Shown piece after piece: positions 6,290-12,430 of a DNA stretch of 18,083 nucleotides. A program made the position numbers and the translations under genes. Position 1 is the first letter of the stretch. Each line of letters begins with the position of its first letter. Origin of the DNA: Pelobacter sp. UBA5610 (lineage in GTDB: Bacteria; Desulfobacterota; Desulfuromonadia; Desulfuromonadales; Syntrophotaleaceae); NCBI GenBank assembly GCA_002424645.1, contig DIKU01000031.1, positions 28,184 to 46,266 on the forward strand, read 5' to 3'. The notes below the pieces were generated by a model. That model was given only the letters and a program-made list of their open reading frames with translations, was not told the origin of the DNA and did not search any database.

Positions 6290-8178
6290 GCCGCTACCCC
6301 CAGAGCCTGAAGTTTTTCCCGAATGACCATCTCCATCATGTCTGCCGTTTTGACGGGATCGGATTCGATGAAAAGCCGTCCGCCAGTCAAGCTCGGCAGG
6401 TCTTCAGTGAGAATTTTGGTGATCAGCGGCGATCCGGCCACAGGTGGCGCCTGTGCCAGATGCAGGGTCAAACCGAGGGCGAGACCGAAACAGCCGTCGG
6501 CCAATGCCTGTTCTTCGAGCCACTGGGGAGCACTGATAACCACCGGCAATTGCGGCAAGGACACGTTCATGGTTTCGGCCAGCGCCTTGGCCACCATCTC
6601 GATGCGGCCGATGCTCAGGCAGGGGCCGAAGTTCAGTACCGGCGGGATGCCAAGGGCTTCGCACACTGCTTTCAAGCCGGGTCCGGCCCAGTCCTTGGCG
6701 CCGGGGGAACAGAAACCGCAGTTGGCCAGGCCGCCGGTGGTACAGCCGGCCGACAGCACCAGGATGTCGCGCTGAATCAGCTCGCGGGTCAACGCGGCGG
6801 TCATCATGTCGTGGCCGCCTTCAGCCAGGTTGGAGCAGCCCAGTACCGCCGCCACCCCCTTGATCTGACCGCTGGCGACCAGATCGACCAACGGTTGCAG
6901 TGAACCGCCGAGAAACTTGACCAGGGACTTTTCGCTGACGCCGGTAACCACGTCCTGATGGCCGTGACGGGGTACGTCGACCAGAACCTTGGGAGCTTCA
7001 GGGGCACGGCGTTGCCGGTACTGATCCGAGGCCATGCGGGTTAGTTTCTCGGCCAGCACGCGTTCCTGGCCATGGACGTCGGCCAGCAATTCCGAGCTGC
7101 TCAGTTTGGCAACATCGTCCAGACAGACCAGCTTGATCTGCTGTTTCTCGGCAATCGGCTCAATGCCTGACAAGGTACAGTTGAATTCGCTGATGACCAT
7201 GTCGATCGCTCCGGTAGACAGCAGCGCTTCCTGGGTAAAATTGTTGCCGGCCTGCCCGGCAAAGATGTCTGTTCCGCTGGCGCCTGCGCGCAGTTGCATA
7301 TCCTGGCCAACACACGTCATGCCGACGATACGGACACCTTCGGCGCCGGCCGCCTTGCCGATAGCCTGCCCCTCTTCGGATTCCAGGAAATCGATCAGCC
7401 CGGCGTACACCGAGTGGCTGTGGCCGCTGACGGCGATGTTGACGTAATCGGGATCGGCGACGGAAAATCCGGTGGGGGCGATGCGGATTTCCGGTTCGCC
7501 CATCATGACGTCATTCATCAGATTGGTCATGGTCAGGCCGTACAGACCGGTGGAAATGCCGAGGTTCAGACAATGCAGCAGCTGGTCGACGGGATCGGTG
7601 TTGAGGTTGGTACTCGTTTTGACCAGGGCGTCGAAGACTTCGGACTTGGCCCCGCCGGGGAATATGTTGAGTGTGTTCCAGGTGTCGATGCGTTCCTGGG
7701 GGACCAGGTGTTGGATGAGGTTCATTTTTTCGTGGCGGGGTTTGTACAGATCGGCCAGTACCTGGTCGGCGACCAGTCGTGCTTTCTCTTCGGTGGTGGC
7801 GGCGTCGAGGCCGAACATGGCGGCAAGTTGGTCCAAAGACTGTTTCGAACGGATCGGCAGGGGGGAGACGCCTTCGCCGATCGATTTGAGGCGGCGCGCG
7901 GTGGCTTCGCAGACATGCAGGTAGCAACCGGCACCGGCGGCGACCATGCGCAAAAAGTTACGCGCCACAATGCCGTCGGCGGTGGCGCCGCATACCCCCT
8001 TGGGGGAGTCCGGGGTGATGCGGCACGGCCCGTTGGAACACAGCCGGCAGCAGACCCCGAGTTGGCCGAAGCCGCACTTGACCCGTTGTTCGGCAAAACG
8101 GTCAAAGGCGGTATTGATGTCGGTTTTGGTTTCCAGATAGTGAGACAGACAGGTGTCTGCCGATTGACAGCGTGACAT
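6286..8178 (-). CDS. cooS: Ni-containing carbon monoxide dehydrogenase catalytic subunit (divergent active site)
   Basis: A 630-residue CooS-type enzyme, normally catalysing CO + H2O = CO2 + 2H+ + 2e-. D/B-cluster cysteines are C35, C43, C44, C47, C52 and C63. All six C-cluster (Ni-Fe-S) ligands have counterparts: H253, C289, C334, C448, C479 and C520. By my alignment from memory with Carboxydothermus CODH-II, the catalytic K563 is replaced by Q557, I567 by D561, and the proton-relay histidines 93/96/99/102 by Y86, V89, A92 and R95. The start at 8178 is preferred because GGAGGG lies five bases upstream; an ATG at 8199 lacks one. It lies 47 bases after rrf2 and overlaps cooF by four bases. No maturation genes (cooC, cooT, cooJ) or acs genes are seen in the window. 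Confidence 0.94.
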   Translation of the reverse strand: MSRCQSADTCLSHYLETKTDINTAFDRFAEQRVKCGFGQLGVCCRLCSNGPCRITPDSPKGVCGATADGIVARNFLRMVAAGAGCYLHVCEATARRLKSIGEGVSPLPIRSKQSLDQLAAMFGLDAATTEEKARLVADQVLADLYKPRHEKMNLIQHLVPQERIDTWNTLNIFPGGAKSEVFDALVKTSTNLNTDPVDQLLHCLNLGISTGLYGLTMTNLMNDVMMGEPEIRIAPTGFSVADPDYVNIAVSGHSHSVYAGLIDFLESEEGQAIGKAAGAEGVRIVGMTCVGQDMQLRAGASGTDIFAGQAGNNFTQEALLSTGAIDMVISEFNCTLSGIEPIAEKQQIKLVCLDDVAKLSSSELLADVHGQERVLAEKLTRMASDQYRQRRAPEAPKVLVDVPRHGHQDVVTGVSEKSLVKFLGGSLQPLVDLVASGQIKGVAAVLGCSNLAEGGHDMMTAALTRELIQRDILVLSAGCTTGGLANCGFCSPGAKDWAGPGLKAVCEALGIPPVLNFGPCLSIGRIEMVAKALAETMNVSLPQLPVVISAPQWLEEQALADGCFGLALGLTLHLAQAPPVAGSPLITKILTEDLPSLTGGRLFIESDPVKTADMMEMVIREKLQALGVAA

Positions 8179-8225
8179 GGGTTCCCTCCAGTTGATCACA
8201 TAGATGCGCAGTTGAAGTTGTGTTT

Positions 8226-8624
8226 CTAGATAAGTTGTTCAAAAGTAATGGCTTGCAGATGCCCTTCCATAGTGGCCTGTAACGTGTGCATGACACCGTG
8301 GACCGTGCAGGTTCCCTGATGCGTGCAGATGCCTTTTTTTTCAAGACATTGATTCAGCAGCAGCCCTTTGCCGTCAGTCAGGCGCAGAATATCCAGCAAG
8401 CTCACGTGTCCCGGTTCTCCTCTCAGGGACAACCCCCCGTTGCGCCCGCGGTAGCTGACCACCATGCCGGCTTCAATAAGTTTTGCCAGGATTTTACGGA
8501 GAAAAGGCGAGGGGATGGTCATGGCCCTGGCAAGCTCATTCACCGGTACCGGTTGTTTGCGGTGTTCCGGTTTGGAGAGGTGCAGAACAATGCGGATGCA
8601 GTAGTCAGCTTCCCTTGTAATCAT
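8226..8624 (-). CDS. Rrf2-family Fe-S transcriptional regulator
   Basis: A 132-residue regulator with the N-terminal winged helix of the Rrf2/IscR/NsrR family (starts MITREADYCIRIVLHL; recognition-helix region MTIPSPFLRKILAKL at 35-49; wing YRGRNGGLSL at 58-67). Three cysteines, C93, C100 and C106, followed by H109, sit where family members bind an Fe-S cluster, so a redox, NO or iron-sulfur signal is likely sensed. The start at 8624 has AGGAG six bases upstream; an upstream ATG at 8651 adds nine unrelated residues. As first gene of the cooS operon it probably autoregulates from the repeated site in front of it. The exact ligand is unknown. It is not CooA or RcoM, the haem-based CO sensors. 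Confidence 0.9.
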   Translation of the reverse strand: MITREADYCIRIVLHLSKPEHRKQPVPVNELARAMTIPSPFLRKILAKLIEAGMVVSYRGRNGGLSLRGEPGHVSLLDILRLTDGKGLLLNQCLEKKGICTHQGTCTVHGVMHTLQATMEGHLQAITFEQLI

Positions 8625-8652
8625 ATAAGGCTCCTGGTGAATTATGACCAAG

Positions 8653-8678
8653 TTGGTAATGATGACTGGATTGGTAAT
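8653..8678 (-). promoter_or_regulatory. Candidate Rrf2 operator: 18-base direct repeat of ATTACCAA
   Basis: On the minus strand ATTACCAATCCAGTCATC (8678-8661) is followed at once by ATTACCAACTTGGTCATA (8660-8643), with 13 of 18 positions the same. The second copy also contains the perfect inverted repeat ACCAA-C-TTGGT (8657-8647). The first copy overlaps the -10 region and the second lies just downstream of it, fitting a repressor site. Assignment to the adjacent Rrf2 protein is inference. Confidence 0.5.
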
Positions 8679-8700
8679 ATATTTAAGGGGGTGCTGTCAA
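8672..8700 (-). promoter_or_regulatory. Promoter of the rrf2-cooS-cooF operon
   Basis: A consensus -35 TTGACA lies at 8700-8695, preceded by a nine-base A tract that may act as an UP element. The -10 is less clear: TATTAC (8679-8674, 15-base spacing) or TTACCA (8677-8672, 17-base spacing). The weak -10 coincides with the repeat above, as expected for a regulated promoter. Confidence 0.5.
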
Positions 8701-8761
8701 CTTTTTTTTTGATGAAAGGCATTTTTTTCAGCTGCCGCGTGGCAGAAAACGAAGAGGAAAT

Positions 8762-8786
8762 AAAAAAGGCGGTCGCAAGGACCGCC
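8762..8786 (-). terminator. Terminator of the metal-transport operon
   Basis: On the minus strand GGCGGTC (8786-8780) pairs with GACCGCC (8774-8768) around a five-base loop and is followed by six T (8767-8762). It lies 28 bases after the stop of the exchanger gene and insulates the rrf2-cooS promoter. Confidence 0.92.
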
Positions 8787-8813
8787 CGAAAGGAGTTAAC
8801 GGATTGTGAAAAG

Positions 8814-9890
8814 TTAATTCGGCGCGCGCCTTTGGCGCAGGGCACGCCACAGGGAGAGCGTCAGGGTCACAACGGTAAGGGGGATGAAGAAGAAGGTCAT
8901 GGCCTGCACAAACAAGCCCATTTGCGGGTGGTGCAGGGTATTGAGGACGGTGAAAAGGATATAGGCGATAAAATAGCAGAAAAACAGCCCTCCCTCCCAG
9001 CGGGCGATACGGTGTCCGGCCAGGAAGATGGGCAGGCAGGCCAGACAGACCGCCAGCATGATCGGCAGATCGACCATCATGGCCTGCTGCGGTATGGGGA
9101 TGGCTGTGGGAGCCACGCTGGCCGTCAGCCCAAGGACCACCAGAATGTTGAAAATGTTGCTGCCCACCACATTGCCGACGGCAATGTCCCGTTGGCCGCG
9201 CAGGGCTGCGAGGGCCGAAGTGGCCAGTTCCGGCAGCGAGGTGCCTACCGCCACCACCGTCAGGCCGATGACCAGATCGCTGACGCCGAAATAAGTTGCG
9301 ATGCTGACGGCCCCGCCTACCAGCCAGTGCGATCCCCATCCGAGCAACGCCAGTCCGGCCACGATCTGGCCTATCTGCCAAAGGCGTCTGGGGCGGGGTC
9401 CCGCTGGCAATTCACACCGTGCTGGTTGCTCGCGGTATTCCCTGCGGCTGCGCAGTACCGTCCATGTGACATAAATGACTGCGCAGGCGAACAACAATAG
9501 TCCCTCCCAACGTTCCAGCCCACCGTTGAGGCTTAACAACAAAAGGAGCAGGGCGGTGCCGATCATGATCGGCACTTCAAGACGTACCACCTGGCGGGCA
9601 ACCACCAGCGGCGCTACCAGGGCGGAGACTCCCAGAATGAGCAGGACATTGCATATGTTGCTGCCCACCACGTTGCCCAGCGCCAGTCCAGCCTGGCCGT
9701 TCCAGGCCGAAAATATGCTGACCGCCAGTTCCGGAGCGCTGGTGCCGAACGAAACAACGGTCAGACCGACCACCAGCGGAGAAATCCCAAGGTCGGAGGC
9801 CAGTTGCGCCGCCCCGCGTACCAGCAGTTCGGCCCCGCCGATGAGGATGATAAAGCCTGCGATAAGCATGATGAGGGTCAATGCGTCCAT
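8814..9890 (-). CDS. Ca2+/Na+ antiporter of the CaCA family (YrbG-like)
   Basis: A 358-residue inner-membrane exchanger with about ten hydrophobic segments and the two inverted alpha repeats that form the ion site. Repeat 1 has GTSAPEL (49-55) and GNVVGSNICN (72-81); repeat 2 has GTSLPEL (216-222) and GNVVGSNIFN (239-248). The conserved glutamates are E54 and E221. The family exports Ca2+ or related cations using a Na+ (sometimes K+ or H+) gradient. The start at 9890 has AAGGAA upstream. It follows the CDF gene by 36 bases on the same strand and precedes the operon terminator, so it may be co-regulated by the CsoR-type repressor. The substrate is not fixed by sequence. Confidence 0.92.
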   Translation of the reverse strand: MDALTLIMLIAGFIILIGGAELLVRGAAQLASDLGISPLVVGLTVVSFGTSAPELAVSIFSAWNGQAGLALGNVVGSNICNVLLILGVSALVAPLVVARQVVRLEVPIMIGTALLLLLLSLNGGLERWEGLLLFACAVIYVTWTVLRSRREYREQPARCELPAGPRPRRLWQIGQIVAGLALLGWGSHWLVGGAVSIATYFGVSDLVIGLTVVAVGTSLPELATSALAALRGQRDIAVGNVVGSNIFNILVVLGLTASVAPTAIPIPQQAMMVDLPIMLAVCLACLPIFLAGHRIARWEGGLFFCYFIAYILFTVLNTLHHPQMGLFVQAMTFFFIPLTVVTLTLSLWRALRQRRAPN

Positions 9891-9926
9891 AAACGTTTCC
9901 TTGGCAAGGTAGGTATCGGTAATGGG

Positions 9927-10853
9927 CTATTGTGTCGAGCTGCTTTCGTTTTTTCGATGCAGAACTTCAACCGTAATGTGGTCAAGGTTTCTAATACTTC
10001 GAAGTCGTTGCCTGTATTCGCTGGCCTCGCGAGTTTTACCTGTTTCAACGGAAACCACCGCTGCGAGATCGTGGGAACTCAAATACCAGACACGCAAATC
10101 GGTGACGTTGCTATCGGTATCCGACTGGAGTTCCCTGCGGATTTGCTCGTGAATGTCTCCGGGGGCACTGCCATCCAGAAGAATCCTGGCCGTTTGTTTA
10201 AGCAGGAGACCGGCCCAGCGAAGAATGAGCAGTCCTCCGATCATGCCCATGACGGGATCGAGGAACGTCCAGCCAAGGAATTTTCCGGTTAAAAGTGCCG
10301 TTATGGCGAGTACGGATGTCAGGGCATCGGCAATGACATGAAGATATGCCGCTCTGAAACTATGGTCATGATGGTTGTCATGACCGTGGTCATGTCCATG
10401 ACCCTGCATGATAACGATGCTTACGGCATTGACGATCAAACCAAGTACGGCAACGATAATCGCTTCGTTGAAAGCGATGGGTATCGGTGAAATCAAGCGT
10501 TCCGCCGATTGATAGAGCATGGATATCGCGGCTAGGCCAAGGAACAGGGCGCTGGTGTAGCCGGCAAGGATGCCGAATTTTCCCGTGCCGAAACTGAAAT
10601 CAGGCGAGTTGGCGTGCCTTCTGGCCAGTATATATGCCAACCAGGTGATGCCAAGCGCAAAAGCATGTGTACCCATGTGCCAGCCATCGGCCAGCAGGGC
10701 CATGGATCCGGTTATATATCCGGCTGCTACTTCAACCAGCATGGTGGCGAAAGTCAGTATTACCACCCGCAAGGTTTTAACTTCGTTGCCATGCACGTGG
10801 GGAGCTGTGGCATGGGAATGGCTGCAGGATTTCTGCCTGTTCTTTTCGTTCAT
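9927..10853 (-). CDS. Cation diffusion facilitator (DmeF-like divalent metal efflux)
   Basis: A 308-residue CDF transporter of the inner membrane with six predicted membrane segments and a cytoplasmic C-terminal domain. Likely transport-site residues are in ADGWHMGTH (55-63: D56, H59, H63) and in HVIAD of segment 5 (H172, D176). A histidine/aspartate-rich loop, GHGHDHGHDNHHDH (151-164), and an N-terminal His patch suggest binding of Co2+, Ni2+, Zn2+ or similar. GWHMGTH resembles DmeF-type Co/Ni exporters. A GTG at 10868 would overlap the regulator's stop by four bases and add five residues; the ATG at 10853 is used here, but the choice is uncertain. Linkage to a CsoR/RcnR-type repressor mirrors dmeR-dmeF operons. 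Confidence 0.9.
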   Translation of the reverse strand: MNEKNRQKSCSHSHATAPHVHGNEVKTLRVVILTFATMLVEVAAGYITGSMALLADGWHMGTHAFALGITWLAYILARRHANSPDFSFGTGKFGILAGYTSALFLGLAAISMLYQSAERLISPIPIAFNEAIIVAVLGLIVNAVSIVIMQGHGHDHGHDNHHDHSFRAAYLHVIADALTSVLAITALLTGKFLGWTFLDPVMGMIGGLLILRWAGLLLKQTARILLDGSAPGDIHEQIRRELQSDTDSNVTDLRVWYLSSHDLAAVVSVETGKTREASEYRQRLRSIRNLDHITVEVLHRKNESSSTQ

Positions 10854-10864
10854 GGAAGACTCTC

Positions 10865-11143
10865 TCACCGTACCTTTTGTAGCAGGTCCGTCAGTTCATC
10901 GATCAGTTGTTCGCTATTTTCGCCATCCAGCACCGCCTGTTTAACACACCCACGCAAGTGATCGCCGACCATTTGCACCCATACACCTTTCAAGGCCATG
11001 GTCGCCGATGCGATTTGGCGTAAGACCTCAATGCAGTCGCGATCGGTTTCAATCATCCCGCATAACCCTTTTACCTGGCCTTCTATGCGATGCAGTCGTT
11101 TAAGCAGTCGTTCCTTGTCTTGGTCTGATCCGCAAAGACTCAT
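10865..11143 (-). CDS. CsoR/RcnR-family metal-sensing repressor
   Basis: A 92-residue all-alpha DUF156 repressor (HRIEGQVKGLCGMIE, residues 18-32). The metal triad reads C37, H62, C66 (DCIEVLRQIA; GDHLRGCVKQA), the ligand set of Cu(I)-sensing CsoR. The Co/Ni sensor RcnR uses Cys-His-His plus an N-terminal His, and position 3 here is Leu. The ATG at 11143 has AAGGAG seven bases upstream. It is the first gene of the operon with the CDF and the exchanger. Metal binding normally releases the repressor from a G-tract operator, and one is present just upstream. The actual inducer could be Cu(I) or another thiophilic metal. Confidence 0.92.
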   Translation of the reverse strand: MSLCGSDQDKERLLKRLHRIEGQVKGLCGMIETDRDCIEVLRQIASATMALKGVWVQMVGDHLRGCVKQAVLDGENSEQLIDELTDLLQKVR

Positions 11144-11164
11144 ACCTTATCTCCTTTGTAGGGG

Positions 11165-11179
11165 TAGGGGGGTACCCTA
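11165..11179 (-). promoter_or_regulatory. G-tract operator for the CsoR-type repressor
   Basis: TAGGGGGGTACCCTA is an inverted repeat (TAGGG / CCCTA) around a G/C tract, the operator style of CsoR/RcnR/FrmR proteins. It lies 21 bases upstream of the repressor's start codon. On the minus strand it abuts TATAGG (11182-11177), a possible -10, so binding would block transcription and give autoregulation. Confidence 0.6.
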
Positions 11180-11334
11180 TAGCAGATCATTTAGAAACGC
11201 AATGAGTAAATCTGCAAAGTGCCTTCTGGGGTTTAGGAAGCCGCAAATCCACGAATTTTATCCGTATAGATGGTATGAGGTGGCCAAACAAGACTGGTAA
11301 AGTAGGAAATCGTAAGGCAAGTGAAGTTTTTTTG

Positions 11335-11363
11335 TTGACTGTCTTGGTTGTTTTATGTAGAAA
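11335..11363 (+). promoter_or_regulatory. Promoter of the iron(III) transport operon
   Basis: TTGACT (11335-11340) and TAGAAA (11358-11363) are spaced by 17 bases. The -10 overlaps the start of the Fur-like palindrome. The preceding 150 bases (11183-11334) show no other feature. Confidence 0.5.
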
Positions 11364-11382
11364 ATGAAAACGGTTTTCATTT
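11362..11382 (+). promoter_or_regulatory. Fur box
   Basis: AAATGAAAAC-G-GTTTTCATTT is a perfect 21-base palindrome with the A/T-rich, TGAAAA/TTTTCA character of Fur sites. It overlaps the -10 and lies 19 bases before the binding-protein start codon. With a downstream Fe(III) ABC importer, repression by Fur-Fe2+ is the natural reading. Confidence 0.82.
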
Positions 11383-11401
11383 CCACTTAACGGGAGGTTG
11401 T

Positions 11402-12418
11402 ATGAAGAAGTTTATTTTTGTAACCCATTTTCTATTGGTTGCCGCATTTGTCGGTGTGTGGCAAGCCCCCGCCGATGCAAATGAATTGGTGGTTTACTCG
11501 GCGCGCAACGAGCATCTCATTCAGCCATTGTTCGATGCTTATACCGATCAGACCGGTACCAAAATCCGCTTTATCACCGACAAGGAAGGTCCTCTGCTGG
11601 CTCGGCTTAAGGCTGAAGGTGCCAGCACTCCGGCCGACATGCTGATTACTGTTGATGCCGGCAACCTCTGGCATGCGGCAGAGGAAGGCATATTGCAACC
11701 GGTGGTTTCACAAACTCTGAAACGAAATATACCGGCTCATTTGCGCGACGAAAAAAATCGTTGGTTCGGTCTTTCGCTGCGTGCCAGGACCATTGTTTAC
11801 AGTACCGAGCGGGTGCGACCTGAGCAGCTCAGCACATATGAAGCCCTTGGGGATGCCAAGTGGAAAGGGCGCTTGCTGCTGCGTACCTCTAAAAAGGTCT
11901 ATAATCAATCGCTGGTTGCCATGTTGTTGGCGACTCACGGAGAGGCAGCTACAGAAAACATCGTGCGTTCCTGGGTCGGTAACCTTGCCGCTGCGCCCCT
12001 GGCCAACGATACCCAGGTTATGGAAGCGATCCTGGCCGGTCAGGGGGATGTGGGGATCGTGAATACCTATTACTTCGGTCGCCTGCAGCAGAAGGATCCG
12101 AATCTGAAACTGGCCCTGTATTGGCCTAATCAGGGGAAAGGTGCCGGGGGAGTGCATGTCAATGTCTCGGGGGCGGGGATAACGCGCCATGCGAAACATC
12201 GGGCGGAAGCGATACGCTTCCTGGAGTGGTTGTCCAGTGAAAAGGCGCAGAATCTGTTTGCCGACGGTAATTTGGAATACCCGGTTAACCCGCAGGTGAA
12301 AGCTCATCCGGAGGTTGCAGCATGGGGCACTTTTAGTGCCAGCGATCTGCCGCTGTCCCGTGCGGGTGAACTGCAGAAACGCGCCATCAAGTTGATGGAT
12401 CGCGCCGGCTACCGTTAG
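11402..12418 (+). CDS. Fe(III) ABC transporter periplasmic binding protein (FbpA/FutA-like)
   Basis: A 338-residue extracytoplasmic solute-binding protein. Residues 1-27 are a signal peptide (MKK, hydrophobic core, cleavage after APADA). The mature protein starts NELVVYSARNE, as in ferric-binding proteins. The paired tyrosines Y223 and Y224 (NTYYFGR) are the hallmark Fe3+ ligands of this family, and LSLRARTIVYS (125-134) is another conserved segment. The start at 11402 has GGGAGG nearby; an upstream in-frame ATG at 11348 would overlap the Fur box and is rejected. It should capture ferric iron in the periplasm and deliver it to the permease encoded next. Confidence 0.93.
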   Translation: MKKFIFVTHFLLVAAFVGVWQAPADANELVVYSARNEHLIQPLFDAYTDQTGTKIRFITDKEGPLLARLKAEGASTPADMLITVDAGNLWHAAEEGILQPVVSQTLKRNIPAHLRDEKNRWFGLSLRARTIVYSTERVRPEQLSTYEALGDAKWKGRLLLRTSKKVYNQSLVAMLLATHGEAATENIVRSWVGNLAAAPLANDTQVMEAILAGQGDVGIVNTYYFGRLQQKDPNLKLALYWPNQGKGAGGVHVNVSGAGITRHAKHRAEAIRFLEWLSSEKAQNLFADGNLEYPVNPQVKAHPEVAAWGTFSASDLPLSRAGELQKRAIKLMDRAGYR

Positions 12419-12430
12419 GATACGTCCCTG

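Noticed and set aside
7294..8175. Long plus-strand open frame (293 codons) opposite cooS
   Set aside because: It lies wholly antisense to a clear cooS with all ligand motifs; the Gly/Val/Asp-rich composition is that of a mirror frame in GC-rich DNA.
8286..9500. Plus-strand open frame of 404 codons opposite rrf2 and the exchanger
   Set aside because: It spans two real minus-strand genes and a terminator between them and has no start signal or domain.
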